A stretch of 64,000 nucleotides of DNA from contig JAWQEG010001370.1 of assembly GCA_033782935.1 (NCBI GenBank), positions 1 to 64,000 on the forward strand. Reading direction: 5' to 3'. Shown here one piece after another: positions 12,085 to 23,997 of this stretch. The DNA comes from Petrolisthes cinctipes (taxonomy: Eukaryota > Arthropoda > Malacostraca > Decapoda > Porcellanidae). The notes under the pieces are model-generated. The model was not told the origin of the DNA. It worked only from the letters and a program-made list of their open reading frames with translations, and did not search any database. Each line of letters opens with the position of its first letter. The first letter of the stretch is position 1. A program made the translations under genes and the position numbers.

Positions 12085-12984
12085 ATAGAAAAAAAAAAAG
12101 TACCTTCCCGAAGCTGAAAGGTCATGGCATGATCGGTGGAGGTACAGAAGAAGGTGATGTGGCTAGAAGCTATGTATACAAGTTAAGAGTTTGTCCAGAG
12201 GTGAGAGACCATCCTATATACAGTATACTTCCTGGAGAAAGAAAATACTCGGCTGATGAGGAAAAACATAGACCATGAGTTGACTGAGTTAAACATAACT
12301 GGTGATACCACAGAAGCTCCAGGAGATGACAATAAGAGCGAACCCTATGCTTGGAGGAAGAAGTCCAGAGAGTAGAGGCAGATGAACGACCTGGAGAAGG
12401 AGACAAACCAAGAGAAGAAACTGACACACAAATCTTCTCAAGACATGTGTCAATAATACCCATCTCGTCGGTAAGGTAAGGGTGGTGACGGCTGAGATGA
12501 TGGATTACTGAGTCTCAACAACGGTGGAGAATTTGGGATTAGAAGCGGACAAAGAGGCAACCAGCCTGTCACTCCTGGCTTCATGGGCAGAAAAGCGGTT
12601 CTCCAGGGAACTACATCGTGCCATGACAGAAGCAACAAACTGGAGGAGGGCAAGGTTCGGAGGTGGGGCAGGATTGTTGGGAGGAATACACTGGGAAGGT
12701 GATGGTGGATGCAGTGCTGTGGTAGTAGACTGTGGTAGTAGACTGGGAAGGTGAAGGTGGATGCAGTGCTGTGGTAGCAGACTGTGGTAGTAGACTGGTA
12801 AGGTGATGGTAGATGCAGTGCTGTGAACAAGCAGGGGTACTGGGGAAGTATTTGTAGCCCCCTACCCCAGGGAGACCTCACATGGTGGAAGACAGGAGAG
12901 GAAATGGAAGGAAATCTCAAGTGGAGGTGGGTGAGGAAGACTACAGTCAACAGTAATACAGAGGAACCATCCTAGAGGAAACGA
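12085..12984. other. Unrecognised sequence with a short tandem repeat
   Basis: Higher GC than its surroundings, with 65-165-codon frames on both strands but no recognisable domain. Bases 12690-12815 hold three copies of a unit containing GATGGTGGATGCAGTGCTGT. It lies directly upstream of a dead RTE-type LINE and may be part of an older element. Confidence 0.5.
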
Positions 12985-13647
12985 GTCAGAACCCTGAATG
13001 TTGGCAGCATTACCAGGCGTTGTAGAGCTTGTAGATGTTATGGAGAGAAAGAAGATGGATATATTGTGTTTACAGGAAAGAAGATGGAAATTAAATAAAG
13101 CAAAGGAGATAGGCATTGGTTATAAGATGCTGTACAGTGGAGCTAACAACTATGGAAGAAGTGGATCATTATCAGCAAGGATATATTATGAAAGATAAGG
13201 AAGTGTAGGTTAAATGAATATATTATAGAATAATGCGAATAAAGGTGTGTAGTGGAGAAAAGGTGTTGAACATAGTAACTAGATGTGTTCCACAAGTAGC
13301 ATGTGAATAGGAAGATAAAATTGAGTTCTGGAGAACAATGAATGAGTTCATGACGTCGATGTTTGCAGACGAGAGAGTAATTATCGGATATGACCTAAAT
13401 AGACATGTTGGTGAAAATATAGGTAGAGTTTATGGAGGACATGGCATCGGCGAGATGAATGAGGAAGGAGATTGAAGCGTGCATTTCGCAGTGGCATTTG
13501 ATCTTGCAATTTGTAACACCTTCTTTACGTGCAAAAATTATGCTACATACAGCAGTGTAGTAAGGCAGACACAGATAGATATCATTTTGTATAGGAGAGG
13601 GCAACTGGCTGAACTGAAGAATTGTAAAACGATAAGAGGGGAAAGTG

Positions 13648-13752
13648 TTTAGGGGGGTGCAGAAATAGAGAGACAGGCTTGGGGAGGGGGGGTTGTGTGT
13701 GCTAGGGGGGTACGGGAATTGGGGGACAGGCTTGGGGGGGGGGGGTGTTTAG
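13648..13752. repeat. Partial G-rich repeat related to the TTAA MITEs
   Basis: Two units of AGGGGGGTGCAGAAATAG and ACAGGCTTGGGG type, matching the arms of the TTAA-flanked MITEs, but with no inverted partner. It lies within the dead LINE and so was inserted after it. Confidence 0.7.
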
Positions 13753-14323
13753 TGGTATCAGATTATTTTACTGCAGGAATTTGAACTTCGAAGGGAGAAC
13801 CAAAGATAAAAGGGTGTAGAATGAAACATCAAGAACTGAGGCAGACTTTAATGAAGCATTTCTGTGTAACATCAAACCAGAATAAAATACGAACACCTGG
13901 TGGAACGAGAATATTAATGTGATTTGATAAAGAGGAAGAAGTTGTCAGTAAAACATTTGGCAAAGAACAACAAAATAATAAAGAAACTTGGTGGTTGAAC
14001 CAGAATACACTGGAGAAAAATCAGTAAACAGAAAAAAGCAAAGAGAGCCTATGACACAAATGTTTCGAAAGAGATTAGAGAGGCTTGGAAAGTGGCTTGT
14101 ATAGAATACAAAGGAGCAGTAGCACAGGGTAAGGCGACAGCAACGAATGATTTCTATGAGTAGCTAGAGGCGACAGAGGGACAGAAGAATATGTATAGGA
14201 TAGCGAAGAACAGAAACAAAGCCACCAAAGATCTAACACACATCAAGTAGATCAAGGATGAGGAGGGAGAGTGTTGACAGATAAGGATGGTGTAAATACA
14301 TGGTGTATTTTAAGAAATTATTG

Positions 14324-14328
<5 letters not shown>

Positions 14329-14357
<29 letters not shown>

Positions 14358-14528
14358 ATTAGGCTCCGCAACAGCGAGGTCATATAGCGCAAGAAAAAGG
14401 TGATGGAGAGTGGAGACAGCAAGCAGGAAGGAGATAGAAAGGAAAGAGGGACAGTTGAAGAACTAAAAGCCTGTGGCTGGGACCGAAGGGGCGCCAAAAC
14501 CCTTAAAGTTTTGCCCACATCACCAGGG
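14329..14528 (-). mobile_element. SINE-like insertion with 13-bp target duplication
   Basis: A 200-bp segment flanked by AATTATTGAATGA at 14316-14328 and again at 14529-14541. On the minus strand it ends in a tetranucleotide tail, (AATC)n, lying at its left edge here, preceded by GACCTCGCTGTTGCGGAGCC. Non-coding, short, with a tail and a target duplication: the signature of a SINE mobilised by LINE machinery. Removing it and one duplication rejoins the linker of the surrounding dead LINE. Confidence 0.75.
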
Positions 14529-16034
14529 AATTATTGAATGAGGAAAACTATAGAAGATGGATATCAGCATGTAAGAGAAGTACAAGATATTAATGGAGAG
14601 GAAGTACAAATAGCGTTACTAAAAATGAAAGAAGGAAAGACAGTTGGTCCTGATGGTATTACCAGTCAAAGAGTGGAAATGTTTAGGGAGAAAAGGAGTG
14701 AATATATTATGAGATTGGCTGGCTACAATGTACTGGTACTGATTTATAAAGAGAAAGGAGACATCCAGGACTGTAGTAATTACAGAGGCATAAAACCTAT
14801 GTTTTAGATGATGGAAATCTATGCATGAGTTCTGTATTAGATAGAAGAGAGAATATGGAGAGAAACTTGTGTAAGAGAAGAACAGTTCGGGTTTATACCG
14901 GAAAAGGGACAGTGGATGCAATATTTTCTTTGAGACAGCCAACAGAGAAGTTCAGAAGAAAGCAGAAAGAGCTACACTTGGTGTTCATTGATCTGGAGAA
15001 AGTGTATGATTGGGTCTCAAAGCAGGAAGTTTGGAGATGTATGAAGGTGAAAGAAGTTCCTAAGATGTATGGAATTGTTCAGCAAGATACAGTATGTATG
15101 CAGGAGCAACGGCTCGAGTAAGAAGTGTTGTTAGAATGACGGAAGAGTGTCGGTTCTCAGCCCTTACATTTTCGATCTTGTGATGGATGTGATGACTGCA
15201 GATGTTAGAGAGGAGGTTACATGTAGTGCTTTATTCTTGGATGACATTGTATTGGTTGACTTGAGCAAGGATGGAGAGGAACAAAAACTGGAAAGGTGTC
15301 AAGCCCTGGAAGATAGAGGCATGAAGCTTAAGCAGAACTTATGATGGATTATTGATGGGTGAGAGGTGATGGGAGGCAGGGCAGGGATAAGACAGAATGG
15401 ATGCAAAAAATATCAAGAAGGTGCAGAATTTCAAATACCTGGGATCAGAAGTTTCAAAGATATTGAGGCTGAAAGTAGCCAGAGAATACAGTGAGCTTGA
15501 ATTAACTGGAGAAAGTCAACCGGAGTTCTATGTAACAAGAAAATTAGTGCAAAGATTAAATAGAAGCTTTATAATATAATGAAAGCTCAAGAACAGAAAC
15601 TGGAAATTGCGGAAATGTGAATGCTGAGGTGGATATATTGAGTCACAAGAAGAGATAGTGTCCGGAATGAACATATTAGCGAAATGACCAAGATGATGGA
15701 AGTATCGAAGATGGTACAGCAAAGAATACTATAGTGGTATGGACATTGTATGTGTACGGAAGAGAACCAAGTGTGAAGAAGAATCATGAATATAGAAGTG
15801 GAGGAAAGAGGAGGTAGAGGAAGACCGAAGCTTAGATGGAAGAACAGAATTGCGAGGGACCAGCAAGACAAGATAATGATAGAACAGGATGCCCCAAACA
15901 GGAAACGACGGCCCCTTAAAAATATCGGAAAATCTGAAGAAGATCCTGGAGGAAACAAAAGGCAGCGTACACACCAGGGTGTCCCTCGGCAAGACTCTGG
16001 TCAACATCAACAGGAAACCAGGTGAAGATGTAGC

Positions 16035-16410
16035 TTGGGTACTTTTAGTCTGCTTGGGTACTATGTAGCTGGGGTTCTTAAGAGTCTGCATGGGTACTAT
16101 GTAGCTGGGGTTCTTAAGAGTCTGCATGGGTACTATGTAGCTGGGGTTCTTAAGAGTCTGCGTGGGTACTATGTAGCTGGGGTTCTTAAGAGTCTGCATG
16201 GGTACTATGTAGCTAGGGTTCTTAAGAGTCTGCATGGGTACTATGTAGCTGGGGTTCTTAAGAGTCTGCATGGGTACTATGTAGCTGGGGTTCTTAAGAG
16301 TCTGTATGGGTACTATGTAGCTGGGTTTCTTAAGAGTCTGCATGGGTACTATGTAGCTGGGGTTCTTAAGAGTCTGCGTGGATGCTATGTAGCTGGGGTA
16401 CTTTAAGTCT
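16035..16410. repeat. 36-bp tandem repeat, about ten copies
   Basis: Ten near-identical units of GGGTACTATGTAGCTGGGG plus TTCTTAAGAGTCTGCAT. As 36 is divisible by three and the unit has no stop in two frames, both strands remain open and give 12-residue repeats. Treated as a minisatellite. Confidence 0.93.
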
Positions 16411-17300
16411 GCTTGGGGACTATGGAGCTGGGGTACATTAAATCTTCTTGGGGACTATACAACCCCACGAGGCCTCTCAGGCGAACCCTGAGGAATGTGA
16501 GGGAGAGACAAAAATATTCACCATACTTGACTCTCTCGATGTTGTCCTGACACTTTCTGAAGATGTAGATGAACCGGGATGTGATTGCAGACATCTTTAC
16601 TTCAGCCAGTTCATGATGCAGTTCGAGGGCCTTGTTAACGACAAACAACCACTGCAGCTTCATGTCCATAGAAAAGGAAAGCTTGACTCATGTGTCACCC
16701 AGGGCAAACGCAGGAGAATGAGACGAGGACCAGGAGTGGGTAGGGGTCGAAGCACCAGAGCAAGGCAAAGAAGACTGAGAGTTAAGTACGTCACACACAG
16801 CCGAAGTATACTTGTCGGTCTTGGCAGTGAGAGGTATACAATCCACATTAGGAAATTCCTAGCAGTCAGAAAAAGGGTCCACAAATTGCTTGGTAGAGGT
16901 GAATGAGATGGATATCTGTAACCAATGCTGAGAAATGATTGAGAAGAGGGGGATATTAGGTAAGGGCTGCCAAGGCGGCCATTTATCCTACTGTGAAAAC
17001 TCATTGTCTTCTGTTATGTCTGAGTTGGCCTCCAGACAGAAAGTTACATCCGATAAACAGCTCTCCATCAGGCCAGGTAAGGCATTGATGGGAAAGCAAA
17101 CAAACTCTTCAAAGTGTACAACAGTGACCACCTTAGAAACTGTTAGACATAGCATCAGACAACAGATCAACAGCAAAACATGGAAGGTAAACAAGACCCA
17201 GAACACATACACACACACACACATTACAGAACAAAATTCGAGAAAACAGACAATCAATAGAAACAATAACAGTATGAAATCCACAACACAGGACTAAGGA
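16411..17300. other. Unrecognised GC-moderate sequence with open frames
   Basis: A 152-codon plus-strand frame (16448-16906, Arg-rich near its centre) and a 120-codon frame (16935-17297) run here, and antisense frames also stay open. No domain or family motif is visible. It may be part of an old unidentified repeat; expression is unsupported. Confidence 0.4.
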
Positions 17301-18250
17301 GGAAAGGAACATCTACACTCAACTAGAGCTGGAGTGATAATGTGTTGTGAAGGTGGCAATCACCAGATGGATTGTCTGCAGACACACTTATAATGGCCAG
17401 GAATATGTAAATTATATTATCAGGTATGATAATCTTGAGAATTAACTTATAAAATTGTTAGTATGGTCATATTTTGTTACGTAAGGTTGTTATATCATCA
17501 TAAGGATATTATATAATTTCCCTTTGTCAAACCAAAATAATTATAAGATACCAGCAGTTCCACCTGCCACCATTTGTCAAACGTCCAACACTGACATTAA
17601 ATGGAAATTCCAGTGAATGTTTACCTGAACACAGAGATAGTAGTGTCATTCATATGTATGGGACTTCGAGCTTCTTCTTTGTGAATATCTTCATATTCCT
17701 GGATGACATGTATCAAGTGATTTACTTACATATATAGGTGAATTTCCAAACTCACTAATGTGTCCAATAAAAAGAGAATGTTTCAGCTTATTTACATAAT
17801 AAACCTAAGTTAATAATTCCCTAAGTTGTCACATGTGTAATACATATTGTAGTATGTATTGTAGTATGTATTGTAGTATGTATTCAGTCACCCCCCAAAC
17901 TTCACACTGGTGACAGACATACCCTGGCTGCACTCTCCGACTCTTCCCTCTCACCAATGAACGATTCGGAATTAATCAAGTTGTACGGGATTCACACCAA
18001 GGAAAAGAGGATTGACGACGCTGACTATACCATCTATAAGTATCTTCAACACCACCGATATTCTTGCCTACGACTGTTAGTGCCAAAGGAGTCAAGTTTA
18101 GCCATAAGTGTCCAGGTCTTACACTCTCAGCATAATGACCGGGAGAATTAAAGTCAAGAACTGTACACCATATTCCTCGTTCAATTACACAGATACCAAC
18201 AACACCAGATAATCCAACCTCACTACAGAGAAGAGAGTTACTGATTACAT
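17300..18250. other. Intergenic DNA with a 64-codon open frame
   Basis: AT-rich except around 17890-18150, where an ATG-started 64-codon frame (17957-18151) lies in sequence of more coding-like composition. No recognisable domain. Three short copies of TAGTATGTATTG lie at about 17850-17885. Confidence 0.35.
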
Positions 18251-18261
18251 AAGTTAGTACA

Positions 18262-19829
18262 ACTCAGCGCTGGTCCCAAGCCTGTATAAATGGGTAGAGT
18301 TGTATCATGGAAAGACATCCAGTGTATAAACCTATACCATATCAATATACTGATCACAATGAATGAAAATACCATACAGGATAAATGGGTAGAGTTGTAT
18401 CATGGAAAGACATCCAGTGTATAAACCTACCAAATCAATATACTGATCACAATGAATGAAAATACCACACAGGATCCGTCAAGGTTCGAGTCAGCAACGA
18501 CCCACACCGGTCCAGCAAGGTACAGGTGGAAATTATGGTATTGGTGGACAGAAGAAGGGAAGAAGTAGAGGATGATAACAGCTCCAGAAAAAAGAGGAAA
18601 AGAAGGGATGGTAGACTATAGAGGTGAGGGTGGGAACTTTGAATTTTGGCACAATGAATGGTAAAGGGAGAGAGGTGATGGAAAGGAGAAAGTTAAACGC
18701 ATTGTGTGTATTCGTGTATGTATGTATGTATGTGTGTATGTATGTATGTAGACGTGTGTGTGTGTATATGCATGTATGAAATTTAGCACACACAAAAAAA
18801 AGTGAGAGAGGTGGCCGACGTGATGGAAAGGAGAAAGTTAAATGTATTGTGTGTACAGGAAACAAAATGCCAGGGAAGTAAAGTGAGGTTTATTAGGTTT
18901 ATTAAGGGAGGTTTTAAGTTGTTTTACCCTGGTGTAAATGGCAGGAGGAACGGTGTTGGGATAGAAGTGAAGAAAATGCATATATAGAGTGTATTGGAGG
19001 TAATGAGGGTGTCGTACAGAATAATGAATTTGAAAATGGAAATTGAAGGAGTATTGATGAATGTCATCAGTAACGGTGATGACTGATGAGAGGTAATGAG
19101 TAGGTATGGAGTGGGAGGGTGGAAGACAGAGGGACAGTAACGGTGATGACTGATGAGAGGGTAATTAGTAGGTATGGAGTGGGAGGGTGGAAGACAGAGG
19201 GACAGTAAGGGAGATGACTGATGAGAGGGTAATGAGTAGGTACGGAGTGGGAGGGTGGAAGACAGAGGGACAGATAATTGTTGATTTTTCATAATGTTAA
19301 AGTACAGATATGGCTGTAGTAAACACCTGCTTCAAAAAGAAGGCGAATAGGATTACATACAAGAGTGGTGGTAGGAGTACACAAGTAGACTATATCCTGT
19401 AGGAGATGCAAGTTGAAAGAATCAATTGATTGCAAAGTAGTGACAGGGAAGAGTATAACAATTCAACATAGGGTATTGGTTGGTAAGATGAGTCTGAAAG
19501 TGTAGGTGAAGATGAAAATGAGGACTGAAGGAAGGATTATGTGTTGGAGACTAAAGGAGGGAGATTACATTACAAAAGTTAAGAGGGAGGTGAGCCAGGC
19601 TATGGATCAGCAGGAGGACAGAAGGGCAGCTTTTTCTGAAGTGGTGAGGGAGAAAGCACAAAGGGTACTTGGAATGACATCGAGAAGGAAAGACAAAAGA
19701 AGCGAAGGAGATTTGGTGGTGGAATAAAGAAGTACAATATTGTATAAGAAGCAAGCGAAAAAGAAATGGGACAGTCAAAGGGATAAAGAAAGTTTGCAAA
19801 GATACAAGGAGTGGCTGAGCAAAGCAAAG

Positions 19830-19833
<4 letters not shown>
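18262..19833 (+). pseudogene. Second decayed RTE-type LINE fragment, 5' half
   Basis: The 5' region begins near GCGCTGGTCCCAAGCCTG, a leader style seen in RTE-type elements, and includes a 95-bp tandem duplication (18286-18380 and 18381-18474). The endonuclease start is present twice: VRVGTLNFGTMNG at about 18626 and VADVMERRKLNVLCVQET at about 18810, separated by a (GTAT)n expansion. Later pieces are an endonuclease/linker stretch containing MRTEGRIMCWRLKEGD (19510) and YKEWLSKAKC (19800). No reverse transcriptase follows; an A-run begins at 19834. Numerous stops make it non-functional. Confidence 0.8.
19070..19275. repeat. 66-68-bp tandem repeat, three copies
   Basis: Three units starting GATGACTGATGAGAGG at 19078, 19144 and 19212, each with GGAGTGGGAGGGTGGAAGAC. 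It arose inside the dead LINE copy. Confidence 0.9.
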
Positions 19834-19862
<29 letters not shown>

Positions 19863-19874
19863 CACACACACACC
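19834..19874. repeat. A-run followed by (AC)n
   Basis: About 28 A residues then ACACACACAC. It joins the plus-strand LINE fragment to an unrelated minus-strand LINE fragment, so it may be a LINE tail or an expanded junction. Confidence 0.85.
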
Positions 19875-19876
19875 CA

Positions 19877-20690
19877 GATATGATCCACAAAACCGAATGC
19901 TTTTCTGAAGTCAATGAAGCTCATTGCCACAGATGTCTTCTCCTTCTCTAAGTTTTGGTAGATATAAACAAGAAAGCTAATTAAACAGTGTGTCGTGGAG
20001 GATGTTTTTACATTGCCAAACTGCAGAGTCTGTCAGGTGTTTAATTTGTGCATAGAGTCACTCAAAAACAAAGTCTCCACTTTTGAGAGTAGGGATGATG
20101 GTGATGGCATCTGGTCTAGGCTCAGTGACGGATTTAGGTGAGGGAGGTTTGGGTATAGGGGTAACATAGTAAATATTTCAGTCTGAAGGACATTCGCTTT
20201 GTTGTAGGGAGGCATTGATAATCGAGCAGAGGGGTTTGGCGAGTTCAGGTGTAAATTTTTTGTAAATATTGAAGTGGTTGATCATCTATATCTGAGGTTA
20301 AGTAGTTTTCGTGAGACTTAAAAATATTTGGGGAGCTTCGTGTAGTCAAGCGAAGGGAGGGTCTGACAGATGGTGGAGAAGTGATTGTTCATTTTGTCAC
20401 TGGATTCAGAGTGAGAGAAATGGGGGACACAGGGGATGGTGGAAAAATTATTTGATAGTCCACACAGTTGTATAATTTTGGAAAACAATTGAAGATTATT
20501 TGTTTGTTTTAAATTGTTAATATTTACTTGGGTTATGGTTTTTCTTTGCCTAGATAATTTCTCTGATTACTTTATTTCTGAGTCGTTTGAACCTGTTTAT
20601 GTTTGTGTAGAGTCGAGGTGATAACAAAATTATTCCACTTGGTGTATAAGTCTGTCTCAGTGATGACTTCAGTCCAGGGGTACCAGGTGA
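19877..20690 (-). pseudogene. Decayed antisense LINE fragment related to the 33-36 kb LINE
   Basis: Minus-strand translation in several frames gives RLRNKVIREI (about 20590), ELAKPLCSIINASLQQSE (about 20245), YVTPIPK (about 20175), TEPRPDAITIIPTL (about 20115) and, nearest the A-run, LQFGNVKTSSTTHCL and MSFIDFRKAF. The same blocks occur in the same order in the intact LINE protein at 33,224-36,151. It therefore covers the linker and the first half of the reverse transcriptase, up to motif A. Stops and frameshifts are frequent and the YVDD box is missing. Confidence 0.85.
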
Positions 20691-20699
20691 TTCACTGAC

Positions 20700-21077
20700 C
20701 TTAAGGCTGAGTTAGGTGTGGTCATAATGACAGGGGATTGGTGGAGTATAGTGGTGGGTATAGGTGACCACAGAACAGAACAATGTGTGCTGTGTCCCAG
20801 GGGCGGGAAGGGTTGGGGGGACTGAGGTAAAGCTGGTTACCAAAATGTCAGTCAACACTAGGTCTAAGGTAATGTTGCCTGTTATGAAAATTTCTTGTCA
20901 CGACCGCCCTAGCCGACCTCGATTAACAACAACTTTCACACAAAACTTTCACACGGGCTTTCGTATATTTACTTACGAGTTCGAAGTTAACTCCCTAACT
21001 AAACAAATTAATATTAATTATTTTAGTCGCTCATTGTAGAATTATTTATAATAATATGTAGTGATAGTGATATTGAC
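20700..21077. other. Unrecognised stretch between LINE remains and a dispersed repeat
   Basis: No supported gene. A 91-codon open frame (20764-21039) has no family features. AT content rises towards 21,060. Confidence 0.45.
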
Positions 21078-21228
21078 GTGTATAAATAAGTTGTCGTCAT
21101 CTATTGGGGCAGAAGAGAAGCTCCGGTACCAATATCACCAAGAAGCTTCACTGTCTCATCTAGTGAGACCCCCAATAATCTCGGGGCCTCGCAAGAGTCA
21201 CGGGCTACTGACAGCCTACAGTCCCGAG
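21078..21228. repeat. Dispersed repeat, copy B
   Basis: Second copy of the 150-bp repeat also at 11925-12080. It stops where the terminal-inverted-repeat element at 21231 begins, suggesting that element jumped into it. Confidence 0.8.
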
Positions 21229-21230
21229 GT

Positions 21231-22117
21231 ACAGTCGCGAGCTGATGGGATGGAGACACGAGTTCACTCATCATGTGGTCATTTCTACCTGACGAGTTAT
21301 GGAGGGAGGGAGGAAGGGAGAGAGAGAGAGGAACAGATGGGGGGAGGTTATGGAGGGGCTGGTGGAGTGTTGCCACTTCTGACTGATATAGAACTATCGC
21401 ACGATCCACTGAAAGTTTCATTCGAAGCATTCACTGGTGAGAGGGAGAAACGAGAAGGAGGAATGAAGGTGGTTGGGGATGAATGTATGAGCGACGTGAG
21501 TGAAGATATTGCAGGATGAATTGAATTAGTTGTGTATACGAATTAGACGGACATAGGCCGGGATATGTAATAACTGATTAATGTTTTCGAGTTGGATATA
21601 TAACTGATATTATTTCGCCACACTAAACTGATCACCATTGTAAACTGTGTGAGTGTTAGCTTAATAGTTTAAAGTATTAAAAACATTGTTATCCATCTCA
21701 TAATTTTGTGTAAAATTAATTATTGTTGAAACACATTTATCATTGAGTATGGCAATTTCACTAAATATGTCAAGTTTTATAGACACCCATCCCATCTGAT
21801 GTCATTACAGTTCTGATATCGAACAATACTGTTATATGAGAGTACCCTTAAAAGTATGATGACCATGCTAAAATTCAATACAGAGCTTTGTCAATGCGAA
21901 CACCATCTCCAATGGTCTCTTCGCCCAAAGTCAACCATAAACCATTAAGTTAAAGAAAGACCCACAGCCACGGTTATTGGCGTCTATCTTGCTCTTTCTC
22001 CCTCCACCAGCCCCTCCATACCCTCCCTTCTTCCTCTCAAACTCTTCCATAACTCGTCAGGTAGAAGCGACCCCATGATGAGTGTGCTCGTGTATCCATC
22101 CCATCAGCTCGCGACTG
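21231..22117. mobile_element. 887-bp TIR element with TA target duplication
   Basis: Starts CAGTCGCGAGCTGATGGGAT after a TA and ends with the inverse form before a TA. The inverted arms run about 130 bases (21231-21365 against 21985-22117), including CTACCTGACGAGTTATGG. The TA duplication and CAGT start are those of Tc1/mariner-type elements. The interior is AT-rich without a transposase frame, so it is non-autonomous or deleted. Confidence 0.7.
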
Positions 22118-23387
22118 TACATTCAAATCTGTTACTAATCAAACTCTCTTTCATCGTATTTTTTTTTTTTTTTTTTTACTCTCTATACTTCCCTGCTGAT
22201 ATTCAATTAACACTGATCTGCCCTAATGACACTACACATGGTATGGTTAAAGGCTATTATAAAGCAGCAGATTCATATGAAATATGATCCAAGAGAATCG
22301 TTACATTGCCTATACTCTTCCCAAACCTGGAAGGTATCTCGGGCAAGGGCAGCTAATTGGCGCGCTGTTGCCACATTTATACCAAAATAAAGCTTTTCAG
22401 GTATGACGGTCACTGACCGACCTGACCCAAACATGTGACCTTCACCCCGCACCCGCCTCAATGACAAAACAATGGCAACGTCTCATATGTGGTGCGGAAA
22501 TAAACGCCACATGATTTATATAAACAGTTATTTTTTTCTAGTAGAATTAACGAATTCTGTACAGCACATAATTATGTTAACATATGTAATATATAATGTG
22601 TATCTGATGCAAAACAAAAATCTGAATAGTGTTAAATGTAATCATTTGTTGTTTATGGTTTTGATGTTTGGCATATCAGCATTAATCACCAGCCACGCCG
22701 TAGAGCTCTTCCAGGTTTGGGAAGAGCATAGTAAACATCATTGCTTGAAAACATGACCCTCTCTTCCACTTTTCCACATATATCATATAATGTCGACATA
22801 TTTATCAGTTGTTTCATAAAAAGTTATACTATTAAGTTTAATCAATGATACTGTAATTCAAACATCCTTATCTGATAATTTGGTTCCTCCATATCTTGAT
22901 CATGAAATCCTGCTACCTACATCTTCCATTCTATATCTTATCCTTCTGGCATGTACAGTGATTTTTTTTTTTGTATTCCATAAGAATGGTCTATCGACAT
23001 TATACTGTGTTATCTCGTCTTGAAAACAATATTTTAACTGCTCCTTCACAGCCTCAACATAGCAACAACGCTTACCCCTCATTAATGTGTGAATCATCAG
23101 CATAGGTTTACCTTACAAACACACAACTACAAGCACCTAGCTCAACACATTAATTTTAAGTTGATTTATTTATGTTCTAATGCATTAATGTTCATTTATG
23201 TATACCATGTGCCAATGTCTTGATGGCGATTTATTGTGTTAATATATTTAAGCATTTATTGTTCATTAAGTATTTATTGTTAATTTCCTAGTTTCTCTAT
23301 GAAAATGCCAAGTATTGTAAATCTGTGGCCCACAATAAAGGTGATATCTGGGGATAGATAAATTCGGTAGCGGACTGAGCGAATGTA
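22118..23387. other. AT-rich DNA with a short inverted repeat
   Basis: No supported gene. An inverted pair CTTCCAGGTTTGGGAAGAG lies at about 22310-22330 and 22708-22728 and could mark the ends of a small element of about 420 bp. A T-run is at 22160 and a second at 22963. Confidence 0.45.
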
Positions 23388-23941
23388 CAGTCGCGGCCAT
23401 AATTCCCTTTCCACCCTCTAGGTGGGTAAGTGTAGAAGTGACAACGTCGCTCCTCTGACCTGTCAAACCTCGACCTCACTCCTCTCTCACTACCTTTTCC
23501 CTCCCTTCCTTTCTTTCTTCCTTTCCTATGTGTACTCTCCTTGTCTCTCTTTTTCATCTGTTTATCTACCTTTCTAATAATCTCAGTCTTTCTCCTATCC
23601 CAGTTATCTCTCATTCATTCAGAAGGGAAGAAGGAAAAGAGTTTAAAGTGTGTGAGTCACAAAAGAGGAACTGAAATTCTACCATCTCCTTTCTTTATCT
23701 CTTCTTCCTCCTTTCCTTTCCTATGTATAATGATAAGCACAGCACTCTTAAGGAGTAGCCCCCCTCCCTCCCTCGTTTCCTACACCTGTTTTCTGTTCTA
23801 GCCTTTCCTTCCTTTACTTTCCTCATACACGTAATTTCTCTCTCCTCTCTCTTTTACCTAGCCATTCCCCACCCGAATCTCTTCTGTTCCCGTCCCCTCA
23901 CCACACTTTTGAAATGCATATTGTTTGTTCCAACTAACTAT

Positions 23942-23994
<53 letters not shown>
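23942..23994. repeat. (GA)n microsatellite
   Basis: Pure (GA)n. Confidence 0.95.

Positions 23995-23997
<3 letters not shown>

Larger units (their letters stand above)
12985..15905 (+). pseudogene. Decayed RTE-type non-LTR retrotransposon (endonuclease + reverse transcriptase)
   Basis: Pieces of one LINE polyprotein appear in order in shifting plus-strand frames. They are an endonuclease start (TLNVGSI, then VDVMERKKMDILCLQERRW, about 12990-13090), an endonuclease core (13350-13480), a linker with RIAKNRNKATKDLTHIK (about 14190-14250), reverse transcriptase motifs (KMKEGKTVGPDGI at about 14625, LVFIDLEKVYDW at about 14980, VLSPYIFDLVMDVM at about 15155, a degraded ALFLDDIVLV box at about 15230) and the FKYLGS motif (about 15430). 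Stops and frameshifts occur throughout, so it cannot make protein. The order and wording of the motifs match RTE/BovB-like LINEs. A SINE at 14329-14528 splits the linker, and a G-rich repeat sits at 13650-13750. The 3' end is vague. Confidence 0.85.

Noticed and set aside
16448..17297. Host gene or endogenous DNA-virus gene in the 16.4-17.3 kb open frames
   Set aside because: No domain, signal or family wording could be identified and antisense frames are equally open.
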